From F1-120-MAGs023 sp038228615 (lineage in GTDB: Bacteria > Actinomycetota > Acidimicrobiia > IMCC26256 > PALSA-610): a stretch of DNA of 25,502 bases. Positions within the stretch are counted from its first letter, which is position 1. The number at the start of each line of letters is the position of its first letter. The DNA is taken from contig JBBRPC010000028.1 in NCBI GenBank assembly GCA_038228615.1, forward strand, positions 1 through 25,502, given 5' to 3'. Below are positions 8,066 to 15,473 of this stretch, piece after piece. Both the position numbers and the translations under genes were made by a program. The notes under the pieces are model-generated. The model worked only from the letters and a program-made list of their open reading frames with translations, was not told the origin of the DNA and did not search any database.

Positions 8066-8250
8066 AACGCCACCCCCTCGACCTCTTCTCCCTGATGGCA
8101 GGTCTGCTATTCGCCACGCTCGGAGTGTTGTTCATGCTGGACCAACACGGCACCATCTCTGTCGATGCGAGGTGGATTCCAGCGGTCGTGCTTCTCACGC
8201 TTGGCGTGTCGGGGATCGTCAGCAGTCTTCGTGCAACGCTGCGACGCTGA
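8062..8250 (+). CDS. Small two-helix membrane protein
   Basis: 62 residues: MKRHPLDLFSLMAGLLFATL opens a first membrane helix, a short loop with DQHGTISVDARW follows, then a second helix (IPAVVLLTLGVSGIVSSL) and a basic C-terminus. I do not recognise a named family. It is coupled to the PspC/LiaF-like gene by a four-base ATGA overlap and has its own strong ribosome site (AAGGAG, eight bases upstream), so expression is convincing. By position it is likely an accessory subunit of the envelope-stress module. Confidence 0.85.
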   Translation: MKRHPLDLFSLMAGLLFATLGVLFMLDQHGTISVDARWIPAVVLLTLGVSGIVSSLRATLRR

Positions 8251-8264
8251 GCCCTCAGTCGTCG
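8242..8264. terminator. Hairpin between convergent genes (possible bidirectional terminator)
   Basis: CGACG-CTGA, loop GCCC, TCAG-T-CGTCG: a nine-pair stem with one bulged T, spanning the stop codon of the small membrane protein. clpB ends 19 bases further on from the other side. No clear T-run follows on either strand. Confidence 0.45.
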
Positions 8265-8282
8265 GTCACCCACACCGTCTGT

Positions 8283-10862
8283 TTAGTCGACGATAACGCC
8301 CTCGGCGGCGGTCTCAAACGTGAGACCGTCGTCGTTGGCGTCGATCATGACAACATCGCCCGGTTGGTACGCGCCCTGCAAAATGCCCATCGAAATCGGA
8401 TCGGCGATCTTCTTTTGCAAGACACGCTTCAAGGGCCGCGCCCCGTAGTCGGGATCGAAGCCCGCGGTTGCAACCCAATCGATCGCCGCCGACGTGAGTT
8501 CAATCCCAAGCTCACGACCCGCAAGGCGCTTGCGCAACAGATCGACTTGCACTCCGACAATCGTTGCGATGTGTTCCCGGGTGAGCCGATGAAACACAAC
8601 AATTTCATCGACACGGTTGACGAACTCGGGTTTGAAATGACCGCGCACTGCCTGCATCACCGCGTCTTCATCGCCGCCAGCCCCCAAGTTGCTCGTCATG
8701 ACCAGGATCGTGTTGGTGAAATTGACTGTGCGCCCTTGACCATCGGTGAGACGCCCATCGTCCATGACTTGCAACAACACGTTGAAGACGTCGGGATGAG
8801 CCTTTTCCGCCTCATCGAGCAAGACCACTGAATACGGCCGACGGCGTACAGCCTCACTGAGCTGACCGCCTTCTTCGTAGCCGACATACCCAGGAGGCGC
8901 GCCGACGAGTCGCGACACAGAATGCTTTTCCATGTATTCGCTCATGTCGATGCGCACCATCGCGCGGTCGTCGTCGAACAGAAACTCGGCGAGGGCACGT
9001 GCCAACTCGGTTTTCCCGACACCCGTCGGGCCGAGGAAAAGAAACGATCCGATCGGTCGGTTGGGGTCCGAGAGCCCGGCGCGTGATCTGCGGATCGCGT
9101 TCGCGACGGCTATCACCGCGTCGTCTTGACCAATCACCCGATCGTGCAACAACGATTCAAGTTTCAGCAGCTTCGACATCTCCCCTTCCATCAGTCGAGT
9201 CACCGGTACACCGGTCCATTTCGCGACGATCTCGGCGACGTCCTCGGCGTCGACCTCCTCTTTCAACATCGCTGACGTTTGCTGCAGGTTCGCAAGTTTG
9301 CTCGTACTGGCATCGATTTCGCGTTCCAGCACAGGTAAATGCCCGTACCGAATCTCCGAAGCGCGCTGCAAGTTGCCATCACGCTCAGCGTGTTCGGCTT
9401 CCAGCTTCATCGCTTCATAGCGCTCCTTGTCGACCCGAATCGCGGTGATCGCCTCTTTCTCGCTCTGCCAATGCGCCACCTTGACATCTCGTTCTTCGAC
9501 AAGATTCGCAAGGTCGCCCTGCAACGCTTCCAATCGATGCTTCGAGGCATCGTCGGTCTCTTTTTCCAGCGCGGCCTGTTCAATTTCAAGCTGACGAATT
9601 CGTCGTTCCACAACGTCAATCTCAAACGGCATCGAATCGATCTCGATACGCAACTTCGACGCGGCCTCGTCGATCAGATCGATCGCCTTGTCTGGGAGTC
9701 GGCGGCCAGTGATGTAGCGGTCGCTCAGCACTGCGGCCGCGACGAGCGCGGCATCCTGAATCCGCACACCGTGATGCACTTCGTACTTCTCTTTGAGACC
9801 GCGCAAAATAGCGACCGAATCATCAACGGTTGGTTCGCCAACAAAGACTTGTTGGAAGCGTCGTTCAAGTGCAGGGTCCTTCTCCACATACTTGCGAAAC
9901 TCATCAAGCGTCGTTGCGCCGATCAAGCGAAGTTCGCCTCGCGCCAGCATCGGTTTGATCATGTTGCCCGCATCCATCGCGCCTTCGCCAGCGCCAGCGC
10001 CGACGATGGTGTGCATTTCATCGATGAACGTGATCACTTCACCGTTGCTATCGGTAATTTCTTTCAACACGGCCTTGAGCCGTTCTTCGAACTCGCCTCG
10101 ATACTTCGCGCCCGCAACCATGGATGCAATATCCAGTGAAATCAGCCGCTTATTGCGCAGCCCCTCAGGGATATCGCCTTCAACGATGCGGCGCGCGAGG
10201 CCTTCAACAATTGCGGTTTTGCCGACTCCGGGCTCGCCGATGAGCACAGGATTGTTCTTCGTGCGACGACTCAATACTTGGATGACACGTCGAATTTCTT
10301 CATCTCGTCCGATCACCGGATCGATCGATCCCTTGCGCGCAGCTTCGGTGAGATCGCGGCCATAGCGTTCTAGCGACTGATATTGGTCTTCTGGATTGTC
10401 GCTCGTGACGCGATGGTTACCGCGAACGTCTTTTAACGCAACCAAAACACCGTCTCGGTCGACGCCAGCCGTTCGTAAGGTGTCGCCGATTCCACCAGGG
10501 GCATTCGACATCGCAAGCAAAACGTGTTCGGTGGAAAGAAAGTCGTCGTCGAGTTGTGTGCGTTCCTTGTCGGCTTCCTCGAGAAGTTTGTAGGCTTCGG
10601 GCGCCAACTGCGGATCGCGTACGGTCGCGCCGCTTACCTTCGGACGCTTTTCGAGCTGGACATCGAGCTTGGAGCGAAGCATCGCGGGGGCCACGCCAAT
10701 GCGATCGAGAATCGCCGAGGCAATGCCTTCGTCTTGGTCGAGCAATGCAACCAGAATGTGTTCGCTCGTAACTTCGGTGTGTCCGAGTTCGCGAGCACTT
10801 CCGCCTGCGCTTTGGAGTGCCTCTGTAGTTCTTTTCGTGAATTTGTTCGGGTCGATGGCCAT
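8283..10862 (-). CDS. clpB: ATP-dependent disaggregase ClpB
   Basis: Hexameric AAA+ chaperone that pulls polypeptides from aggregates together with DnaK. The 859 residues are full length. The Clp N-domain repeats fill about 1-145, the first Walker A (GEPGVGKT) is at 209-216 with FIDEMHT as Walker B, and a long coiled-coil middle domain spans about 400-525. The second Walker A (GPTGVGKT) is near 600, followed by VVLLDEAEKAHPDV and the C-terminal domain. The start is supported by AAAGGGGG five bases before the ATG. It lies 30 bases after hspR with no terminator visible, so it appears to be the last gene of the dnaK operon and under the same HspR control. Confidence 0.98.
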   Translation of the reverse strand: MAIDPNKFTKRTTEALQSAGGSARELGHTEVTSEHILVALLDQDEGIASAILDRIGVAPAMLRSKLDVQLEKRPKVSGATVRDPQLAPEAYKLLEEADKERTQLDDDFLSTEHVLLAMSNAPGGIGDTLRTAGVDRDGVLVALKDVRGNHRVTSDNPEDQYQSLERYGRDLTEAARKGSIDPVIGRDEEIRRVIQVLSRRTKNNPVLIGEPGVGKTAIVEGLARRIVEGDIPEGLRNKRLISLDIASMVAGAKYRGEFEERLKAVLKEITDSNGEVITFIDEMHTIVGAGAGEGAMDAGNMIKPMLARGELRLIGATTLDEFRKYVEKDPALERRFQQVFVGEPTVDDSVAILRGLKEKYEVHHGVRIQDAALVAAAVLSDRYITGRRLPDKAIDLIDEAASKLRIEIDSMPFEIDVVERRIRQLEIEQAALEKETDDASKHRLEALQGDLANLVEERDVKVAHWQSEKEAITAIRVDKERYEAMKLEAEHAERDGNLQRASEIRYGHLPVLEREIDASTSKLANLQQTSAMLKEEVDAEDVAEIVAKWTGVPVTRLMEGEMSKLLKLESLLHDRVIGQDDAVIAVANAIRRSRAGLSDPNRPIGSFLFLGPTGVGKTELARALAEFLFDDDRAMVRIDMSEYMEKHSVSRLVGAPPGYVGYEEGGQLSEAVRRRPYSVVLLDEAEKAHPDVFNVLLQVMDDGRLTDGQGRTVNFTNTILVMTSNLGAGGDEDAVMQAVRGHFKPEFVNRVDEIVVFHRLTREHIATIVGVQVDLLRKRLAGRELGIELTSAAIDWVATAGFDPDYGARPLKRVLQKKIADPISMGILQGAYQPGDVVMIDANDDGLTFETAAEGVIVD

Positions 10863-10892
10863 TGCGGCCCCCTTTGACGAGTGTTTCGAGGA

Positions 10893-11294
10893 CTACTTCC
10901 GACGGGTTTCAACCCGCACCATGATGGCGCTCGGGAGCGGCACGAGTTCGTGCCGATACGAACGGTGGGCAGCGGCCACCGCGGCTACGCCATCGGTTCG
11001 GGCGCCGTGCAGCTCTGCCTCAAGCGCATCGATGCGTTCACGCGCCGTCGCAAGCTGCGATTCGAGATCCAAGATGCGCTCGACCCCAGCGAGCCCGACG
11101 CCTTCGTTCGTCAATTCTTGAATTCGGTGCAGCCTCGCGATATCGCTCTCGCTGTAGCGACGGCTGCGGCCGCTCGTGCGCGCAGGGGCGATCAAGCCCT
11201 TACGCTCATAGATGCGCAGCGTTTGGGGGTGCACGCCGGCGAGTTCCGCCGCGACCGAAATCACAAACAACGCGCGCGTGTCATTCGGTTCCAT
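10893..11294 (-). CDS. hspR: MerR-family heat-shock repressor HspR
   Basis: 133 residues. The MerR-type winged helix occupies about 10-75 (AAELAGVHPQTLRIYERKG and the wing region with SGRSRRYSESDIARL), followed by a C-terminal coiled coil (LESQLATARERIDALEAEL). HspR represses the dnaK operon in actinomycetes, with DnaK as co-repressor, by binding HAIR sequences. The start at 11294 is chosen because AAGGAG lies five bases upstream; it overlaps the 3' end of dnaJ by 14 bases. Its place directly after dnaJ is the standard actinobacterial arrangement, which makes HspR far more likely than another MerR protein. Confidence 0.94.
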   Translation of the reverse strand: MEPNDTRALFVISVAAELAGVHPQTLRIYERKGLIAPARTSGRSRRYSESDIARLHRIQELTNEGVGLAGVERILDLESQLATARERIDALEAELHGARTDGVAAVAAAHRSYRHELVPLPSAIMVRVETRRK

Positions 11295-12438
11295 CGCTAC
11301 TCCTTCGAGTTTGGCGGGCCGCAAAGTGCTCGCGCGGATCATCGCTGAACGTCTCAGCAAGCGCCTCGATTGCCTTGCGTTCGTGCTTGGTCAACTCGGT
11401 CGGAACAACAACATCAATCGTGACAAGCAACGAGCCCCCACTGATTCCACGTTTCGACACGCGCAGAGTCTTGCCGGACTGCGTCCCAGGTGGCACCCGA
11501 ATCGTGACCGACTCACCATCTACGGTGGGTACCTTCACGTGTGCGCCGAGTACAGCCTCTGCGAACGTCACAGGAACGCGCACGGTGAGGTCGTTGCCTT
11601 TGCGTCCAAACAATGCATCTTCATTGACATGCACAACAACAAAAAGATCACCTGATGGTCCGCCGTTCATACCAGCGGCGCCGCGCTCTTTCACGCGAAT
11701 CCGTTGGCCGTCGGCCACACCTGCTGGGATGCGAACTTTCACTTCGCGTTGGCGAACCTCGACGCCTTTGCCCTTGCAGGTAGCGCATCGGTCGTGCACG
11801 ATCGAGCCTCGTCCTGAACACGTCGGGCACACTTGCGAGAAGGAGAACGGACCTTGATTCTGAGCGACAGATCCCGAACCAGAACAGGTTGTGCATCGTT
11901 GGGGCGTGGTGCCGGGTTTCGCGCCTGACCCATCGCAGGTACTGCACACCGCGTCGGCAGTGAAGCGCACGGACGTGGTGACACCATCGACTGCATCTTG
12001 GAAATCGACGTGCAGTTCGGTTTCGAGATCGCGCCCGCGTTGTGGACCTCCACGCGGACGTCGACCGCCGCCGCCACGGTTCCCGAATAAACCACCGAAG
12101 AGGTCACCGAGACCAGGGCCGCCTTCAAAGTCTTCGAAATTGAAGGTTCCGCCACTAAATCCGCCAGGACCGCCGTTCGGACCGCCGCCTTGCTTGACCA
12201 TTTGACGAACTTCGTCGTAACTCGATTTCTTGACGGCGTCGCCGAGCACGTCGTAGGCAGCGCTGACTTCCTTGAAGCGTTCCTCTGATGCGGAGTCGCC
12301 GGGGTTTTGATCAGGATGCAGCTTGCGAGCCAAATCCTTGTAGGCGCGTTTGATCTCCTTTTCTGATGCACCTTCACTCACACCGAGCGCGGTGTAATAG
12401 TTCTTGTCGAACCACTCTCGCGGTGTGTTGTTGTCCAT
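11281..12438 (-). CDS. dnaJ: Chaperone DnaJ (type I Hsp40)
   Basis: Co-chaperone that delivers substrates to DnaK and triggers its ATPase. 385 residues. The J domain (about 13-78) has HPD at 41-43. A Gly/Phe-rich linker covers 84-135. The zinc-binding domain has four CxxCxGxG repeats, with Cys at 165/168, 182/185, 204/207 and 218/221. The C-terminal substrate-binding domains follow, including VRIPAGVADGQRIRVKERG and VRVPVTFAEAVLGAHVKVP. All features of a full type I DnaJ are present. It lies 11 bases after grpE and overlaps hspR. Confidence 0.97.
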   Translation of the reverse strand: MDNNTPREWFDKNYYTALGVSEGASEKEIKRAYKDLARKLHPDQNPGDSASEERFKEVSAAYDVLGDAVKKSSYDEVRQMVKQGGGPNGGPGGFSGGTFNFEDFEGGPGLGDLFGGLFGNRGGGGRRPRGGPQRGRDLETELHVDFQDAVDGVTTSVRFTADAVCSTCDGSGAKPGTTPQRCTTCSGSGSVAQNQGPFSFSQVCPTCSGRGSIVHDRCATCKGKGVEVRQREVKVRIPAGVADGQRIRVKERGAAGMNGGPSGDLFVVVHVNEDALFGRKGNDLTVRVPVTFAEAVLGAHVKVPTVDGESVTIRVPPGTQSGKTLRVSKRGISGGSLLVTIDVVVPTELTKHERKAIEALAETFSDDPREHFAARQTRRSSDGTE

Positions 12439-12449
12439 CTCGGAGGTCT

Positions 12450-13010
12450 CTACTCTGCTTGGGTCGCCCGTGTGACTTTGACCATTGCCGGTCGAAGCAC
12501 TCTGCTCTTCAACTTGTATCCGGGTCGCAACACTGCTCCCACGACCGGATCACCTTCGCCATCGTCGTGCATCACAGCTTCGTGATGTTCGGGGTCGAAT
12601 GGTTCGCCCTGCGCATCGATGCGAACAAGGCCAGCGCGCTCGACGGCGTCTCGCAGTTGGCCCACGGCCAACATCACGCCTTTCGACAGCTTTTCGAGGT
12701 CGGCTTCGGTTCCCAAATCAAGGGAAGCTGTTGCCAGTTCGAAACTGTCGAGCGCAGGAAGTAGCTCTTCAAGGAGCCGCTCGTTCGCACGCTCAACGAG
12801 TGCCATCTGATCGCGCTGTACCCGCTTCTTATAGTTTTCAAAATCGGCTTGAAGGTGCTGAGCAGCCAACTTGATCTCATCGCGCTGCAAGGTCATCGCC
12901 CCGAGTGGATCGAGCGCGACCGCATCATCGCCCAGCGCCTCGCTGTCCTGCGATGCGCCAGCCGAAGACATCGACACGTCTTCGACCGGCGATTCATCGT
13001 GTTGGTTCAT
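12450..13010 (-). CDS. grpE: Nucleotide exchange factor GrpE
   Basis: 186 residues. An acidic, disordered N-terminus (1-38) is followed by a long helix (about 40-95, LQADFENYKKRVQRDQMAL) and the C-terminal beta domain with FDPEHHEAVMHDD and VLRPGYKLKSRVLRPAMVKV, matching the GrpE signature. It releases ADP from DnaK. The ATG overlaps the dnaK stop by four bases (ATGA), indicating translational coupling and balanced output within the chaperone operon. Confidence 0.97.
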   Translation of the reverse strand: MNQHDESPVEDVSMSSAGASQDSEALGDDAVALDPLGAMTLQRDEIKLAAQHLQADFENYKKRVQRDQMALVERANERLLEELLPALDSFELATASLDLGTEADLEKLSKGVMLAVGQLRDAVERAGLVRIDAQGEPFDPEHHEAVMHDDGEGDPVVGAVLRPGYKLKSRVLRPAMVKVTRATQAE

Positions 13011-14836
13011 GACTGCGGTTCGTCCTCGACGATTTCGGCATCTGCCACTTCATCGTCGTTCGGAGCCGTCGCGCCCGAAGCACCGCCTTCGGCGTTGGCC
13101 TGCGCGTTCTCATACATGCGAGTAGAGAACGCTTGGAATTCGCCAATCAACGCTTCGTGTGACGTACGAATTGCAGCGACATCCGATCCTGCAAGCGCTT
13201 CTTTGGTGTGGACAATTGAATCGTCCATCTTTTTGCGGTCTTCTTCGCTGATCTTTTCGCCTTGATCTTTCAACAGCTGCTCGCAGCGATACACCAATGA
13301 ATCAGCATCGTTGCGAACCTCGGCTTCCTCATGACGGAGGCGATCTTCCTCAGCGTGCGCTTCGGCGTCCTTCATCATCTGGTCGATCTCGTCGCGGCTC
13401 AATGCTGAGCCACCGCTGATCGTCATCGACTGCTCTTTGCTCGTACCGAGATCCTTCGCACCAACGTGCACGATTCCGTTTGCATCGATGTCGAATGTGA
13501 CCTCGATCTGCGGAATTCCGCGCGGTGCCGGTGGCAGGCCTGTCAACGTAAACGTGCCAAGCATCTTGTTGCGGTACGTCATGTCGCTTTCGCCTTGGAA
13601 CACTCGGATCTCGACCGACGGTTGGTTGTCGTCGGCGGTCGTGAACGTTTGCGAACGCTTGGTCGGGATCGTGGTGTTGCGTTCGATGAGTTTCGCCATG
13701 ATCTGACCCTTGGTTTCGATACCAAGCGTCAACGGGGTGACATCAAGCAACAAGATGTCTTTGACTTCGCCTTTCAACACGCCAGCTTGCACCGACGCAC
13801 CGAGCGCGACGGCTTCATCGGGATTGACGCCTTTGTGTGCTTCGTGGCCTGTGAGTTCGCGCACAAGATCGGTGACCGCTGGCATCCGCGTCGAGCCGCC
13901 GACCAAGATCACATGATCAATCTTGTCTTTGGTGAGTCCCGCGTCGCGGATTGCTTGTTCGAACGGACCCTTGCAGGCATCGAGCAACTCGCGTGTCATC
14001 TCCTGGAACTTCGCGCGAGTCAACGTGAGCTCAAGATGCAACGGACCCTCAGCCGTGGCGGTAATGAACGGAAGGTTGACCGAAGTTTCCAGCGTTTGGC
14101 TGAGTTCGATCTTTGCTTTTTCTGCTGCTTCTTTCAAGCGCTGCGTGGCCATCTTGTCGGCTGCGAGATCGACGCCGTTCGCATTCTTGAATTCCGACAC
14201 GAGCCAATCGATGACCTTCTGATCCCAGTCATCGCCACCGAGATGCGTGTTCCCGGCGGTGCTTTTGACTTCGAAAACTCCATCACCGATCTCCAGTACC
14301 GAAACGTCGAACGTTCCACCACCGAGGTCGAATACCAGAATCGTCTGATCGGAGCCTTCTTTGTCCATGCCGTAGGCGAGCGCAGCGGCAGTGGGCTCGT
14401 TGATAATGCGCAACACTTCGAGCCCAGCCACCTCGCCAGCTTCTTTGGTGGCTTGGCGCTGCGCATCGTCGAAATACGCAGGGACTGTGATGACGGCTTG
14501 CGTCACCGTGTCACCAAGGAACGCTTCTGCATCGCGCTTCAGCTTCATGAGCACGCGCGCGCTGATCTCTTGGGGGTTATACGCCTTACCGTCGATATCG
14601 AGCTTCCAATTGGTGCCCATGTGGCGCTTGACCGACCGAATGGTGCGGTCGGGGTTGGTGATCGCCTGTCGTTTGGCGACCTCGCCGACGAGCACCTCGC
14701 CGGTTTTCGAGAATGCCACCACCGACGGAGTCGTACGCGCGCCTTCAGCGTTGGGGATGACCGTTGGCTCCCCAGCTTCCAGTACGCACACGACTGAGTT
14801 CGTGGTTCCGAGGTCGATGCCGACTGCCTTGGCCAT
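13007..14836 (-). CDS. dnaK: Chaperone DnaK (Hsp70)
   Basis: 609 residues. The actin-fold ATPase domain starts GIDLGTTNSVVCVLEAG and contains VLVFDLGGGTFDVSVLEIGDG (split as DLGGGTFDVSVLE) and VILVGGSTRMPAVTDL. The linker DILLLDVTPLTLGIET leads into the peptide-binding domain (about 390-500), then the helical lid and an acidic C-terminal tail ending EIVEDEPQS. It is the central Hsp70 of the cytoplasm. GGAGGA lies four bases before the ATG. It is the first gene of dnaK-grpE-dnaJ-hspR-clpB, with a HAIR-like repeat in its upstream region, so HspR-DnaK autoregulation is expected. Confidence 0.99.
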   Translation of the reverse strand: MAKAVGIDLGTTNSVVCVLEAGEPTVIPNAEGARTTPSVVAFSKTGEVLVGEVAKRQAITNPDRTIRSVKRHMGTNWKLDIDGKAYNPQEISARVLMKLKRDAEAFLGDTVTQAVITVPAYFDDAQRQATKEAGEVAGLEVLRIINEPTAAALAYGMDKEGSDQTILVFDLGGGTFDVSVLEIGDGVFEVKSTAGNTHLGGDDWDQKVIDWLVSEFKNANGVDLAADKMATQRLKEAAEKAKIELSQTLETSVNLPFITATAEGPLHLELTLTRAKFQEMTRELLDACKGPFEQAIRDAGLTKDKIDHVILVGGSTRMPAVTDLVRELTGHEAHKGVNPDEAVALGASVQAGVLKGEVKDILLLDVTPLTLGIETKGQIMAKLIERNTTIPTKRSQTFTTADDNQPSVEIRVFQGESDMTYRNKMLGTFTLTGLPPAPRGIPQIEVTFDIDANGIVHVGAKDLGTSKEQSMTISGGSALSRDEIDQMMKDAEAHAEEDRLRHEEAEVRNDADSLVYRCEQLLKDQGEKISEEDRKKMDDSIVHTKEALAGSDVAAIRTSHEALIGEFQAFSTRMYENAQANAEGGASGATAPNDDEVADAEIVEDEPQS

Positions 14837-14849
14837 TATTTCCTCCTGT

Positions 14850-14870
14850 TGATCGACTTCTTATCGATCG
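14850..14870. promoter_or_regulatory. Inverted repeat in the dnaK leader
   Basis: TGATCGA-N7-TCGATCG, six of seven arm positions complementary, lies just upstream of the dnaK ribosome site. It has the same 7-N7-7 geometry as a HAIR element but a different sequence. It could be an operator or an RNA hairpin near the ribosome site. Confidence 0.3.
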
Positions 14871-14906
14871 CAACGAATAGATATTGAAGGTGTTCACATG
14901 CAATAA

Positions 14907-14927
14907 CTTGAGCGCGATGCTATCAAT
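14907..14927 (-). promoter_or_regulatory. Degenerate HAIR-like HspR site upstream of dnaK
   Basis: CTTGAGC-N7-TATCAAT on the plus strand matches the HspR consensus CTTGAGT-N7-ACTCAAG at 6/7 positions in one arm and 4/7 in the other. On the minus strand the weak arm contains TTGATA, a usable -35 box for dnaK transcription, so bound HspR would block the promoter. The consensus is established for actinomycete dnaK operons; assignment of this copy is inference. Confidence 0.5.
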
Positions 14928-14982
14928 TCCCGATTTGTGGATATTTCTCTCGCAACGGTGGCGCGGGCTTTCTCTGCCCTTG

Positions 14983-14988
14983 TACATT
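14983..14988 (+). promoter_or_regulatory. Extended -10 element for a leaderless mRNA
   Basis: TGTACATT contains a TACATT hexamer preceded by TG, seven bases before the ATG at 14996. No ribosome site is present. The spacing puts the transcription start at or next to the A of the start codon, as in leaderless actinobacterial genes. No good -35 box is seen. Confidence 0.5.
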
Positions 14989-14995
14989 GCGAACC

Positions 14996-15418
14996 ATGTC
15001 CAAACGCTCAGATTTTCTCGAACACCTCGCTGGGGTGCCCCTGTTCGCGGCACTTTCCCGCAAAGAACTCGGGCTCATTGCCAAGCGCGGTGAGGACGTC
15101 GGCGTCAAGGCAGGGAAGGTCTTGTGTTCCGAGGGCGAAATGGGACATCAATATTTCGTCATCGTCGAAGGGACCGCACGAGTCAGCCGACATGGTCGCA
15201 AGGTGGCCGACATCGGCCCAGGCCAGGGCTTCGGTGAGCTCTCACTGCTGGCCCGCTCACCTCGCAATGCCACGATCACCGCAAGCACCGACATGGAACT
15301 CGTCGTCCTCGGTCAGCGCGAATTCGCAGGCCTCATCGACGACGTGCCTGGCTTTGCCCGCAAACTCCTCTCGGCGATGGCGACGCGCGTGCGCGACGCC
15401 GACGCCAAATCCGTGTAA
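14996..15418 (+). CDS. Single-domain cyclic-nucleotide-binding protein
   Basis: 140 residues, essentially one cNMP-binding (Crp/PKA regulatory) beta-barrel domain. The phosphate-binding cassette reads GFGELSLLARSPRNATITA (about 82-100), with the conserved Glu and the Arg of the PRNAT motif. There is no helix-turn-helix, so it is not a Crp-type transcription factor; it more likely acts by binding a partner. The downstream Fe-S membrane oxidoreductase gene is the nearest candidate (55-base gap, same strand). It is divergent from the dnaK operon. The ATG is preferred over an upstream TTG (14987) because it sits at leaderless distance from a -10 box. Confidence 0.88.
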   Translation: MSKRSDFLEHLAGVPLFAALSRKELGLIAKRGEDVGVKAGKVLCSEGEMGHQYFVIVEGTARVSRHGRKVADIGPGQGFGELSLLARSPRNATITASTDMELVVLGQREFAGLIDDVPGFARKLLSAMATRVRDADAKSV

Positions 15419-15473
15419 TAAATCTCGCGCAACTAGATTCCGCCACGACTTTGGCCGTGGTTGAGGAGTGTCA

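Noticed and set aside
13466..14797. 443-codon plus-strand open frame
   Set aside because: Antisense shadow of dnaK, a well-known place for long false frames.
14837..14995. CIRCE element before dnaK
   Set aside because: No TTAGCACTC-N9-GAGTGCTAA-like sequence is present; only the HAIR-like and leader repeats are seen.
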